DNA from: Geobacter sp. UBA1603
Lineage (GTDB): Bacteria; Desulfobacterota; Desulfuromonadia; Geobacterales; Pseudopelobacteraceae
Assembly: GCA_002322035.1 (NCBI GenBank)
Contig: DCNF01000086.1
Location: 961-7,967 of the forward strand
DNA length: 7,007 nt
Reading direction: 5' to 3'
The notes beneath the pieces were generated by a model that was given only the letters and a program-made list of their open reading frames with translations, did not search any database and was not told the DNA's origin. Below are positions 1 through 6,704 of the stretch, in pieces. Position 1 is the stretch's first letter, and every line of letters starts with the position of its first letter. The position numbers and the translations under genes are program-made.

Positions 1-627
1 GTCAAGGCGCGCATCCTGCAGGCCTCCACCTCGGAGGTCTACGGCGACCCGCTCGAGCACCCGCAGAAGGAGAGCTACTGGGGCAACGTCAACCCGATCG
101 GCATCCGCAGCTGCTACGACGAAGGCAAGCGCGTGGCCGAAACCCTGATGATGGACTACCACCGCCAGAACAACGTTGACATCCGCATTATCCGCATCTT
201 CAACACCTACGGCCCCCGCATGGCGGAGAACGACGGCCGGGTGGTCTCCAACTTCATCCTTCAGGCCCTGCGCAATGAAGACATCACCGTCTATGGCGAC
301 GGATCCCAGACGCGCTCCTTCTGCTACGTCGACGATCTGGTGGAAGGGATGATCCGGATGATGGAAAACGGCCTGAATTTCATCGGCCCGGTCAACCTTG
401 GAAACCCGGTGGAGAACACAATCCTTGAATTTGCCGAGAAAATCATTACAATAACCGGATCAAAATCCCGAATAGTAAACAAACCTCTGCCTCAGGACGA
501 TCCGAAACAGCGCCGCCCCGATATTACCCTGGCCCGGGAGAAACTTGGCTGGCAGCCAGTTGTGGATCTCAATGACGGCTTGAAAAAAACAGCGGCATAT
601 TTTGCCGGACGGACAGGAGCGAGGTAG
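1..627 (+). CDS. uxs: UDP-glucuronate decarboxylase (UDP-xylose synthase), 5'-truncated by window edge
   Basis: This NAD-dependent short-chain dehydrogenase/reductase converts UDP-glucuronate to UDP-xylose and CO2, supplying precursors for surface polysaccharide. The frame is open from base 1 to the TAG at 625-627 (208 codons), so the real start lies upstream; the GTG at 133 is internal. The fragment shows the family's STSEVYGDP segment (codons 9-17), then ESYWG and NPIG, then the catalytic YxxxK as Tyr39 and Lys43 (YDEGK), followed by [19 protein letters not shown] and GDGSQTR. The Arg of GDGSQTR (codon 105) sits where UXS/ArnA-type decarboxylases keep a catalytic Arg. The NPIG and QTR segments favour decarboxylase over 4-epimerase or 4,6-dehydratase relatives. 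The missing part is about 100 residues holding the Rossmann GxxGxxG. The downstream ftsB-like gene starts 5 bp after the stop. Third-position GC drops sharply inside the gene (see findings). Confidence 0.93.
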   Translation, partial: VKARILQASTSEVYGDPLEHPQKESYWGNVNPIGIRSCYDEGKRVAETLMMDYHRQNNVDIRIIRIFNTYGPRMAENDGRVVSNFILQALRNEDITVYGDGSQTRSFCYVDDLVEGMIRMMENGLNFIGPVNLGNPVENTILEFAEKIITITGSKSRIVNKPLPQDDPKQRRPDITLAREKLGWQPVVDLNDGLKKTAAYFAGRTGAR

Positions 628-631
628 CAGC

Positions 632-931
632 ATGAAACTGCCCCTTCAGAAAAGGATGTATTTCATCCCGGCGGGATGCATTGCATTTATCCTTTTCTTT
701 ACCGTTTTCGGCGATAAGGGGCTGCTCCGGATTTACGAACTGAAACAGGACAAGAATAAAATCAATACCCGGCTGACCGCTACCCGGAATGAAAACGAAA
801 AAATGAAACTGGAAATCATTGCCCTCAAGTCAGACCGCCGTTACCTGGAAAGCATTGCACGTCGCGATCTGGGATTGGTGCGGAGCAATGAGGTCATTTA
901 CCAGTTCCCCCAGGAAAAGACACAACCATAG
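632..931 (+). CDS. ftsB: FtsB/DivIC-type septum formation initiator protein
   Basis: This is a 99-residue bitopic membrane protein of the septum formation initiator family. Such proteins (FtsB, DivIC) pair with FtsL and link early and late divisome parts at the inner membrane. It has a short basic N-terminus, one membrane segment at about residues 10-27, the GDKGLL motif just after it (27-32), a charged coiled-coil stretch at about 35-68, and the conserved tail motif YLESIARRDLGLV (71-83) followed by NEVIYQF. An in-frame TTG at 602 could extend it by 10 residues, but that lies inside uxs. The ATG at 632 is preferred because GAGG at 621-624 sits 7 bp upstream and the basic/TM start is then normal. 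The length fits the family (about 90-110 aa). The exact ftsB versus divIC name is by analogy. Confidence 0.88.
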   Translation: MKLPLQKRMYFIPAGCIAFILFFTVFGDKGLLRIYELKQDKNKINTRLTATRNENEKMKLEIIALKSDRRYLESIARRDLGLVRSNEVIYQFPQEKTQP

Positions 932-942
932 GACTCCCAACC

Positions 943-1125
943 ATGACCAGACAAAGCTGTGCCGTCTGCGCCTGGCGCGAAAACTGCAACAAGCGCTTCT
1001 GCGTCAATGACGGCGGTTCCCGCTGCCCCGATTTTTCCCGTGACATCAGTATCAAGGACGCAGACGTTGACACCGCTGCCAGTGACACTGCCAACACCTC
1101 CACCAAGGAATCCCCCAGCACATGA
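943..1125 (+). CDS. Small cysteine-rich protein of unknown function, translationally coupled to argS
   Basis: This encodes 60 residues that I do not recognise as a named family. Five cysteines are packed in the first half (Cys6, 9, 15, 20, 28), spaced C-x2-C-x5-C-x4-C-x7-C, with the last one in a CPDFSRDI segment. That looks like a small metal-binding knuckle (Zn or Fe-S), which is inference. Residues 35-60 are rich in Asp, Ser, Thr and Ala with no Cys, so probably disordered. There is no signal peptide or membrane segment, so it is probably cytoplasmic. The ATG at 943 follows the ftsB-like stop by 11 bp, and AGGA at 930-933 lies 9 bp upstream. The TGA stop overlaps the argS ATG (ATGA at 1122-1125), a standard coupling arrangement. 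Its fit between two real genes and its patterned Cys argue for a real gene, not a chance ORF. Confidence 0.75.
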   Translation: MTRQSCAVCAWRENCNKRFCVNDGGSRCPDFSRDISIKDADVDTAASDTANTSTKESPST

Positions 1126-2816
1126 TGCGTCACCGTGTAGCAGGACTTGTCACTGCCGCCCTGCAGGCATCCCGCGCTGCCGGAATGCTTGCCTCACCGT
1201 CACCGCCGGCCGTCGTGATCGGCGTTCCGGCCAATCCCGATCATGGCGATTTTTCCTGCAACATCGCCATGCAGATGGCAAAAGCTGAACGCAAAGCACC
1301 ACGTCAGGTTGCAGAAATGCTGGTGGAAACGATCGGAACCGGAGACGGGCTGCTGGCACGGCCGCCTGAAATCGCCGGTCCCGGGTTCATCAATTTTTTT
1401 ATTTCTGCAGAAGCCTGGCGTGACGTCCTGAAAGAGATCGAGCTGCAAGCCGAGTCGTTCGGGCACACCATGCCAGGGGCCGGTCGCAAGGTGCAGGTTG
1501 AGTTCGTGAGCGCCAACCCGACCGGGCCGCTGCATATCGGCCACGGCCGCGGCGCTGCCATCGGCGACACCCTCTGCCGTGTGCTTGCCGCAACCGGATG
1601 GGATGTCACCCGCGAGTTCTACTACAACGATGCCGGGCAACAGATCAGCAATCTGGCCCTTTCTGTCCAGGCCCGCTGCCTCGGCATCGATCCGGATGAC
1701 CCGCGCTGGCCCCGGGACGGTTACCAGGGAGACTACATAAGGGACGTTGCCCGGGCCTACCTGAACAGGGAGTCGGTTGATGCATCCGACAAACATGTGA
1801 CTGCCAGCGGAGACCCGCAGGATCTTGAGGCGATCCGCGCCTTTGCGGTAGCATGGCTGCGCCGTGAGCAGGACCTTGACCTGAAGGCATTTGACGTCAG
1901 TTTTGACGTTTTCACCCTTGAATCAGACCTGTACCGTGACGGACGGGTCGACCAGGTGGTTCAGCGCCTGCAGAACAACGGGCACGCCTACGAGCAGGAT
2001 GGAGCCCTCTGGCTGCGCACCAGCACATTCGGTGACGACAAGGACCGGGTCATGCGCAAATCGGACGGAAGCTACACCTATTTCGTGCCGGATGTGGCCT
2101 ATCATCTGCAAAAGTGGGAACGCGGCTTTACCCGGGTGATCAACGAACAGGGGGCCGACCATCACAGCACTGTCAACCGCGTCCGGGCCGGACTTCAGGC
2201 GCTTGACGCAGGGATACCGGCCGTGTGGCCTGACTATGTCCTGCACCAGATGGTAACGGTCATGCGCGGCGGTGAAGAAGTCAAGATCTCCAAACGGGCC
2301 GGGAGTTACGTCACCCTGCGCGACCTGATCGATGAAGTCGGTCGGGACGCAACCCGCTTTTTCTTCATCATGCGCAAACATGATTCACAGCTGGTCTTCG
2401 ATATCGATCTGGCAAAACAGCAGTCGCCTGATAACCCGGTTTATTATGTACAGTATGCCCACGCCCGCATCTGCAGCATTTTCGAACAGGCCGCCGAACG
2501 AGGCTTCACCGTACCGGAAAAACCGGGCCCGGCCGTAATCGCCATGCTCGGCACTCCCGATGATCTGGCCCTGATCAGAATGATCGCAGCGCTCCCTGAC
2601 ATGGTGGAAGAAAGTGCACTTCACCTTGAGCCCCATCGCCTGACCTACTACCTGACCGAACTGGCCGGCAGCTTCCACGGCTATTACAACAAAAACCGGG
2701 TCCTATCCGAAGACCGTCTCCAGACAGAGGCCAGGCTTTACCTTTTGAAGCGTACCGCCCAGACACTGAAGAATGCCCTGAACATCCTCGGTATTTCAGC
2801 GCCGGAACGGATGTAG
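1122..2816 (+). CDS. argS: Arginyl-tRNA synthetase (class Ia)
   Basis: ArgRS charges tRNA-Arg with arginine using ATP. The 564 residues match the usual bacterial size (about 550-580). Domains in order: an N-terminal tRNA-binding Add1 domain (about 1-90) with the typical [10 protein letters not shown] segment; a Rossmann catalytic domain opened by [17 protein letters not shown], with HIGH at residues 138-141; the EFYYNDAG segment; the KMSKS-equivalent loop as KISKR at 388-392 followed by [15 protein letters not shown]; and a helical anticodon-binding domain at the C-terminus (about 440-564) containing YVQYAHARI and ending APERM. The start at 1122 is chosen for the ATGA overlap with the upstream small ORF; a second ATG directly follows at 1125. 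The only purine-rich site (AGGA, 1106-1109) is 12 bp away, so translation probably relies on coupling. The SPOR gene starts 11 bp after the stop. Confidence 0.98.
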   Translation: MMRHRVAGLVTAALQASRAAGMLASPSPPAVVIGVPANPDHGDFSCNIAMQMAKAERKAPRQVAEMLVETIGTGDGLLARPPEIAGPGFINFFISAEAWRDVLKEIELQAESFGHTMPGAGRKVQVEFVSANPTGPLHIGHGRGAAIGDTLCRVLAATGWDVTREFYYNDAGQQISNLALSVQARCLGIDPDDPRWPRDGYQGDYIRDVARAYLNRESVDASDKHVTASGDPQDLEAIRAFAVAWLRREQDLDLKAFDVSFDVFTLESDLYRDGRVDQVVQRLQNNGHAYEQDGALWLRTSTFGDDKDRVMRKSDGSYTYFVPDVAYHLQKWERGFTRVINEQGADHHSTVNRVRAGLQALDAGIPAVWPDYVLHQMVTVMRGGEEVKISKRAGSYVTLRDLIDEVGRDATRFFFIMRKHDSQLVFDIDLAKQQSPDNPVYYVQYAHARICSIFEQAAERGFTVPEKPGPAVIAMLGTPDDLALIRMIAALPDMVEESALHLEPHRLTYYLTELAGSFHGYYNKNRVLSEDRLQTEARLYLLKRTAQTLKNALNILGISAPERM

Positions 2817-2817
2817 C

Positions 2818-2824
2818 GGAGAGG
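2818..2824 (+). promoter_or_regulatory. Ribosome binding site of the SPOR-domain gene
   Basis: GGAGAGG lies directly between the argS TAG and the ATG at 2828. Its GGAG part has a 6 bp spacer, which supports that ATG as the start of the SPOR-domain protein. Confidence 0.7.
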
Positions 2825-2827
2825 TCC

Positions 2828-3598
2828 ATGCGCATCGACTATCACGAGCCGAAACTTTCCTACACATCCTCGCCGGGAAAGCAGCAACGCCAGCAGCGCA
2901 CTGAACAGGCCGGCATCGGCATCCTGGCCGTTGTCGTGATCGCGCTGCTATCCGGTGGCGGGGGATTTGGGGCCGGCTGGTTCTTCTCCCAGAAAGCAGC
3001 CAAGAAATCCTTTCAGGCCGCCATGGAACAAAAGAGTCTCGAAAATTCGCCGCGGCCTGAACCACCGGCCAAAACCGCCCCTGCCGCCAGCCCGAACCCC
3101 ACACTCCCGGCAGCAGCGGCGCAACCGGCAACAACCGCGTCTTTCCCGGCATCCCCCCCCCAGGCTGCGCCCGAAACTCAACTCAGTTTCTATAAGACCC
3201 TTCCCAGCGGCCAGAAAAGTGCCGTTCTGGGCAGCGGTATCAATGCCAAGGAGGACAAAGCCAAGCAGCCGCTCCAGGCGGCCTTGCCATCAAACCTGAC
3301 CAAACCGCCCCCACCCCAAGCCCCGACGGAACCGGCAAAACCGGCCGAGAAAAGCGCACGTCAGGAACCATCCGGGTTCACAGTCCAACTTGCCTCTTTC
3401 AGCCTTAAATCAGAAGCGGAGACCCTGCGCAGCAAACTTGCCGGCAAGGGCTATCATGCCTATATCAACGAGTCAAATCAGGGGGACAAGGGGATGTGGT
3501 ACCGGGTCAGAGTGGGGAAAAAACTGGATGCGGATGCGGCCAAAGAACTGGCAGCCAAGCTCGGCAAGGGTGCCCTGGCAATTCCGGACCGCGACTGA
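2828..3598 (+). CDS. Membrane-anchored SPOR-domain protein
   Basis: This 256-residue protein is built like a divisome SPOR protein such as FtsN or DedD. It has a short cytoplasmic N-terminus (1-28), one membrane segment (about 29-53, Gly-rich second half), a Pro/Ala/Lys-rich periplasmic linker (about 75-180), and a C-terminal SPOR domain (about 182-256) starting GFTVQLASF, with WYRVRVG near 224-230. SPOR domains bind glycan strands stripped of stem peptides at the septum, so this protein probably acts at the division site. A short, less biased patch, LSFYKTLPSG (119-128) followed by GSGIN, interrupts the linker and looks conserved. The ATG at 2828 has a good ribosome site. With the ftsB-like gene upstream, the operon carries two division genes flanking argS. 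A nine-C run at 3153-3161 lies in the linker. It is not clearly FtsN itself, so no symbol is given. Confidence 0.9.
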   Translation: MRIDYHEPKLSYTSSPGKQQRQQRTEQAGIGILAVVVIALLSGGGGFGAGWFFSQKAAKKSFQAAMEQKSLENSPRPEPPAKTAPAASPNPTLPAAAAQPATTASFPASPPQAAPETQLSFYKTLPSGQKSAVLGSGINAKEDKAKQPLQAALPSNLTKPPPPQAPTEPAKPAEKSARQEPSGFTVQLASFSLKSEAETLRSKLAGKGYHAYINESNQGDKGMWYRVRVGKKLDADAAKELAAKLGKGALAIPDRD

Positions 3599-3625
3599 TC
3601 ACACCTCATACTAGAGCTGTACTGC
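3599..3625. other. Convergent intergenic gap without a visible terminator
   Basis: Only 27 bp separate the stop codon of the SPOR gene (plus strand) from that of prfA (minus strand). I see no GC-rich hairpin with a T tract here for either strand, so the two transcripts probably run into each other or end by a Rho-dependent mechanism. The latter is inference. Confidence 0.55.
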
Positions 3626-4690
3626 TTACCCTTCGCTTTGGGCCTTCAACGCCTCCATCTGATAGTGGGTCCTCAAGGCCTCGGTTATTTCGTTGATATC
3701 TCCCGCCATAATTGAATCCAGACGATAGAGGGTCAGCCCGATCCGGTGATCGGTCATGCGCCCTTGAGGAAAATTGTAGGTGCGGATCCGCTCCGAGCGG
3801 TCACCGGAGCCGACCTGCTGCTTGCGATCGGCAGCCATTTTGGCATTCTGCTCCTGAAGGATGGTGTCGAGGATGCGGGTCTTCAGCACCTTCATGGCCT
3901 TGGCCCGGTTCTTGATCTGGCTCCGTTCTTCCTGGCAGGCTACGACAGTACCGGTGGGAATATGGGTGATACGCACTGCCGAGTCGGTGGTATTGACATG
4001 CTGGCCGCCGGCGCCCGACGAGCGGTAGACGTCGATCTTCAGATCGGCCGGATTGATGTCGATATCAACATCTTCAGCCTCGGCCATGATGGCAACGGTG
4101 CAGGCGCTGGTATGGATACGCCCCTGAGCTTCGGTTTCCGGAACCCGCTGCACGCGGTGGGTGCCGGATTCGTACTTGAGTTTTGCGTAGACCCCTTCAC
4201 CCTCCACCGAGGCGATAACTTCCTTGAAGCCGCCCCGTTCCGATTCGGATGCGGAGATCAGTTCCACCCGCCAGCGATTGGCATCGGCATACCGGGAATA
4301 CATGCGAAACAGATCACCGGCAAAAAGGGCCGATTCGTCACCGCCGGTGCCGGCGCGAATTTCCAGAATGACGCTTTTATTGTCGTTGGGGTCCTTGGGC
4401 AGGAGCAGCACCTGGATCTCCGCCTCCAGCCTCTCCCGTTCGATTTCCAGGCTTTTCAGCTCCTCTTCAGCCATCTCCTTCATGTCCGCATCGGACAGGA
4501 GCTCCCGGTTTTCCTCGATCTCTGCCAGCACCTTGCGCCAACGGCGATAGGCCGCTACCAATTCGGACAGGTCGCTATGCTCTCGGGAGAGCCTGCGGAA
4601 TTCCGGCTGGTTGGAAATGACCGCCGGATCTGATAGCAATGCTTCCAGCTCCTGGTAACGACGTTCCAGTTCTTCTATCTTGTCGAACAT
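3626..4690 (-). CDS. prfA: Peptide chain release factor 1 (RF1)
   Basis: RF1 recognises UAA and UAG stop codons in the ribosomal A site and triggers peptide release. The protein is 354 residues, normal for the family. An N-terminal coiled helical domain (about 1-100) is followed by the IRAGTGGDE segment (111-119). The stop-codon reading PxT tripeptide is present as Pro-Glu-Thr at 184-186 in [19 protein letters not shown], which separates RF1 from RF2 (SPF). The peptidyl hydrolysis motif GGQ is at 228-230 in [10 protein letters not shown], and [11 protein letters not shown] lies downstream. The ATG at 4690 is preceded by AAGGAAAA about 6-7 bp upstream. It starts 10 bp after the DUF1385 stop, so it is surely co-transcribed with it. 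The gene for the GGQ methyltransferase PrmC, often next to prfA, does not follow; the next gene is the convergent SPOR gene. Confidence 0.98.
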   Translation of the reverse strand: MFDKIEELERRYQELEALLSDPAVISNQPEFRRLSREHSDLSELVAAYRRWRKVLAEIEENRELLSDADMKEMAEEELKSLEIERERLEAEIQVLLLPKDPNDNKSVILEIRAGTGGDESALFAGDLFRMYSRYADANRWRVELISASESERGGFKEVIASVEGEGVYAKLKYESGTHRVQRVPETEAQGRIHTSACTVAIMAEAEDVDIDINPADLKIDVYRSSGAGGQHVNTTDSAVRITHIPTGTVVACQEERSQIKNRAKAMKVLKTRILDTILQEQNAKMAADRKQQVGSGDRSERIRTYNFPQGRMTDHRIGLTLYRLDSIMAGDINEITEALRTHYQMEALKAQSEG

Positions 4691-4700
4691 TGAATTTTCC

Positions 4701-5624
4701 TTACACTACAATTCTATCGTCGGCATATCCTGCGTTCACTTCCAGCGCCTCATTCATCGAGCGTATCGCCACCTCAAGCTGGCCATCGTCCGGCTCACGG
4801 GTGGTCAGGCGCTGCAGGCCGAGGCCGGGAGCGATAACCATCTTTACCAGCGGATGCGTGTCGTTCATGGCGCTCCACTTCAGGAATTCGTAGGAAATAC
4901 CGGCAATCAGCGGCAGAAACACCACCCGCGAGCCGGCTTTGAGGTAGAACGGCCACAGTTTGGGGATCAGCGAGAACACCGCGATGCTGACCAGCATGAC
5001 GATCAGCAGAAAGCTGGTGCCGCAGCGGGGATGGAGGCGGCTGTACTTGCGGACGTTTTCGACCGTCAGCTCTTCGCCGGCCTCAAAGGCGAAGATCGAC
5101 TTGTGTTCGGCCCCGTGATACTGGAAGACCCGCTGGATATCCTTCATGCGCGAAATCGCCCAGATGTACACCAAAAAGACAATAACCCGGATAACACCGT
5201 CCACCAGGTTGAAGACGATGTTGTTGTCGCCGATAATCGGCACGAGCAACTTGGTCAGGTACAGCGGAAAGAGGAAAAATAGGCAGATGCCGAACCCGAA
5301 GGCGGCCGCCATGGTTCCGGCCATGGCCCAAGACGAGACCTCGCCACTTGTGACGCCCTCTTTTTCCTTCTCCTCCTCGGTCATGGCCTCATTAGCCGAG
5401 AAGTTAAGGGCCTTGATACCGATCACCAACGAGGTAAAAAGCGCCACCGCCCCCCGCAGGATCGGCAGTTTAACGATCGGAAACCGCTCTGAAAGAGGGG
5501 CCATCAGTTCCTTTTTGACAACGATCTCCCCGTCTGGCCGCCGCACCGCCACCGCAACCGAACGCGGAGCGCGCATCATGACACCCTCGATGACCGCCTG
5601 CCCCCCGACATGGATCTTTTCCAT
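4701..5624 (-). CDS. DUF1385 family polytopic membrane protein (YqhQ-like), function unknown
   Basis: This 307-residue protein belongs to the DUF1385 family (B. subtilis YqhQ is the known name), for which I know no proven function. Visible family signatures are [12 protein letters not shown] (7-18), YHGAEHK (169-175), HPRCGTSFL (198-206), GISYEFLKW (242-250) and LQRLTTREP (270-278). Hydrophobic segments at about 55-72, 103-128, 139-158, 203-222 and 229-247 indicate several membrane passes, joined by an acidic loop at 78-95. The invariant His, Glu and Cys of YHGAEHK and HPRCGT could form a metal or catalytic site near the membrane (inference). The frame is open 59 codons further upstream, but that lies inside thyX. 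The ATG at 5624 is chosen because it opens with the family's N-terminus, has GGGGGAG just upstream, and overlaps the thyX stop by one base (TGATG). It is followed 10 bp later by prfA. Confidence 0.92.
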   Translation of the reverse strand: MEKIHVGGQAVIEGVMMRAPRSVAVAVRRPDGEIVVKKELMAPLSERFPIVKLPILRGAVALFTSLVIGIKALNFSANEAMTEEEKEKEGVTSGEVSSWAMAGTMAAAFGFGICLFFLFPLYLTKLLVPIIGDNNIVFNLVDGVIRVIVFLVYIWAISRMKDIQRVFQYHGAEHKSIFAFEAGEELTVENVRKYSRLHPRCGTSFLLIVMLVSIAVFSLIPKLWPFYLKAGSRVVFLPLIAGISYEFLKWSAMNDTHPLVKMVIAPGLGLQRLTTREPDDGQLEVAIRSMNEALEVNAGYADDRIVV

Positions 5625-6325
5625 CACTCCCCCTGCCCCAGCCCTTTGAAAAAAGCCCGGACTTCGGCCGTCTGACCGCAGCAGAAACGCCCCTCGGGGC
5701 AGGGGCCACCGACGCACCCCGGACCAGCATCGCGAAAGATGACCGGAGCGACCCTCCTGACCAGGCGCAGCATTGCGATGCTCATGTCGCGAATTTCCCA
5801 CTGGGCGCGCTGACAGCAGCGCAGGGCAAAGAAATGCAGCAGTTCCCGGGCGTTCATGGTCATGATGATCTTGGTCTCGGTGGCATTCGGCAGGATGTAG
5901 CGGGCATCTTCCGCCGGAATGCCCAGTTCGACCAGCTGGGCATAGGCTTTATGGACCGTCTCGGCCATGAAGGCAAATATCTGGCGGGCCTCGGCATGTG
6001 CAGCAATGGTGTCCGGCATAATCGAGGTGAAATGCTCGGTATGCGAGACATAACGCTGGGACTGCTGGGAGAACGAGGCGATCCGGTGACGCACCAGCTG
6101 GTGGGTGGTCACCCGGGAGATACCTTCAATCCCGAAGGTGAAGGAGGCATGTTCCAGGACGGAGTGATGACCGAGTGACATGATCTTGTCCAGAAACGCC
6201 TCGATGTCACTCGACTCAAGCTTCTGGCGCAGATTGCCGATCGACGTGGGGGAGTAACAGAGCCGTGCTGCCAGTGCCACCGTCAGTTCCGGGTTGGGAG
6301 TATGCTCAATAAGGGTAACGTTCAT
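5624..6325 (-). CDS. thyX: Flavin-dependent thymidylate synthase
   Basis: ThyX makes dTMP from dUMP using FAD, NADPH and methylene-tetrahydrofolate. The 233-residue protein carries the full ThyX signature RHRxxSxxxxSxR at residues 79-91 ([13 protein letters not shown]), preceded by [10 protein letters not shown] and followed by [11 protein letters not shown] and [10 protein letters not shown]. The frame is open back to 6373, adding 16 residues, but that would start inside the hairpin terminator. The ATG at 6325 is preferred because it begins with the normal [10 protein letters not shown] strand and has AAAGG about 8 bp upstream. The C-terminus has an extra cysteine cluster, Cys204, 209, 215 and 216 in [18 protein letters not shown], absent from minimal ThyX proteins. 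Its TGA shares one base with the DUF1385 start, so the two are coupled. The presence of ThyX suggests the organism may lack ThyA, which cannot be seen here. Confidence 0.97.
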   Translation of the reverse strand: MNVTLIEHTPNPELTVALAARLCYSPTSIGNLRQKLESSDIEAFLDKIMSLGHHSVLEHASFTFGIEGISRVTTHQLVRHRIASFSQQSQRYVSHTEHFTSIMPDTIAAHAEARQIFAFMAETVHKAYAQLVELGIPAEDARYILPNATETKIIMTMNARELLHFFALRCCQRAQWEIRDMSIAMLRLVRRVAPVIFRDAGPGCVGGPCPEGRFCCGQTAEVRAFFKGLGQGE

Positions 6326-6347
6326 GGTATGCCTTTGGTCAGGATGC

Positions 6348-6383
6348 AAAAAAGGGGTTTTGTCTTGCGACAAAGCCCCTTTT
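6348..6383 (-). terminator. Rho-independent terminator after rpmE
   Basis: The arms at 6350-6364 and 6369-6383 form a 15 bp stem with one imperfect pair (A-C in the minus transcript, G-U in the plus one). In the minus transcript the loop is GCAA, a GNRA tetraloop closed by C-G, and four G-C pairs sit low in the stem. The stem ends in a run of six T (four in the arm plus 6349-6348), as expected for termination of rpmE, whose stop codon is 20 bp upstream. It ends 22 bp before the thyX ATG. The plus strand has only TTTT inside the stem, so termination in that direction would be weaker. Confidence 0.88.
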
Positions 6384-6403
6384 CGGAAAGAACCGGATAA
6401 AAG

Positions 6404-6604
6404 CTAAATCTGGCCGTAGCGTTTTTTGAAGCGCTCAACGCGGCCGGCGGTATCGACCAGTTTCTGCTTGCCGGTAAAAAACGGGTGGCAGGCCGAGCAG
6501 ATTTCGGTATTGATCTCCTTGCGGGTTGAACGGGTCTGGAACGTATTCCCGCACAGGCACTTGACGGTAACTTCATTGTACATCGGGTGGATTCCCTCTT
6601 TCAT
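6404..6604 (-). CDS. rpmE: 50S ribosomal protein L31, zinc-binding form
   Basis: L31 is a small protein of the large ribosomal subunit that helps bridge the 50S and 30S. The 66 residues match the family: start [12 protein letters not shown], the CxC pair at Cys16 and Cys18 (KCLCGN), the CxxC pair at Cys36 and Cys39 ([13 protein letters not shown]), and the end [13 protein letters not shown]. All four cysteines mark the zinc-holding (C+) type as opposed to the zinc-free paralogue. The frame stays open 11 codons upstream, but the ATG at 6604 matches known N-termini and has a strong AAGGAGGA site. It lies 100 bp downstream of rho on the same strand and is followed by a hairpin terminator. Confidence 0.97.
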   Translation of the reverse strand: MKEGIHPMYNEVTVKCLCGNTFQTRSTRKEINTEICSACHPFFTGKQKLVDTAGRVERFKKRYGQI

Positions 6605-6610
6605 GGTGCT

Positions 6611-6618
6611 TCCTCCTT
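6611..6618 (-). promoter_or_regulatory. Strong ribosome binding site of rpmE
   Basis: AAGGAGGA on the minus strand, six to seven bases before the ATG at 6604, is a near-perfect Shine-Dalgarno sequence. It fixes that start over the longer open frame. Confidence 0.85.
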
Positions 6619-6660
6619 CTATCGTTTCAGACAGCATAGTTTCAGGACAATTCGGTAAAG

Positions 6661-6689
6661 TCTGATCGTAGCGATTCAGATTGTTTTTT
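6661..6689 (+). terminator. Weak plus-strand hairpin with T tract (possible terminator)
   Basis: TCTGATCG at 6661-6668 pairs with CGATTCAGA at 6672-6680, with one bulged T and a 3-base loop. TTGTTTTTT follows at 6681-6689. In form it is a plus-strand intrinsic terminator, but the stem is short and AT-rich and no plus-strand gene leads into it. It lies between rpmE and rho, so it could only stop antisense transcripts from entering rho, or be chance. Confidence 0.3.
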
Positions 6690-6693
6690 GCAA
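6665..6693 (-). promoter_or_regulatory. Possible sigma70-type promoter for rpmE
   Basis: On the minus strand TTGCAA (6688-6693) and TACGAT (6665-6670) are spaced by 17 bp. Each matches four of six consensus bases. It would start transcripts near 6658, about 50 bases before the rpmE ATG. I see no strong minus-strand terminator after rho, so rpmE could also be read through from rho. Confidence 0.35.
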
Positions 6694-6704
6694 CCTATTT
6701 TTTC

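Noticed and set aside
1200..1796. 198-codon minus-strand open frame
   Set aside because: It lies wholly inside argS on the opposite strand and shows no family motif.
1893..1912. Repeated TTTTGACGT-like sequence and TGACGTCA palindrome
   Set aside because: It lies inside argS and simply encodes FDVSFDVF; nothing suggests an operator there.
2283..2297. KISKR in place of KMSKS in ArgRS
   Set aside because: The KMSKS loop is known to vary in ArgRS and the following AGSYVTL context is normal, so there is no sign of lost function.
3641..3680. GGCCTT/AAGGCC inverted repeat as a terminator for the SPOR gene
   Set aside because: The arms are only 6 bp with a 28-base loop, lie within prfA coding sequence and lack a T tract.
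3746..4633. 295-codon plus-strand open frame
   Set aside because: It is exactly antisense to prfA, whose motifs are clear. Its product is Gly/His/Asp-rich with no recognisable domain, a typical mirror frame of a GC-rich gene.
5625..5801. 59-residue N-terminal extension of the DUF1385 protein
   Set aside because: It overlaps thyX in another frame and precedes the normal family N-terminus; the ATG at 5624 has its own ribosome site.
5834..6178. 114-codon plus-strand open frame
   Set aside because: It is antisense to the thyX core with no own ribosome site or motif.
6326..6373. 16-residue N-terminal extension of ThyX
   Set aside because: It would be translated from within the terminator hairpin and does not match ThyX N-termini.
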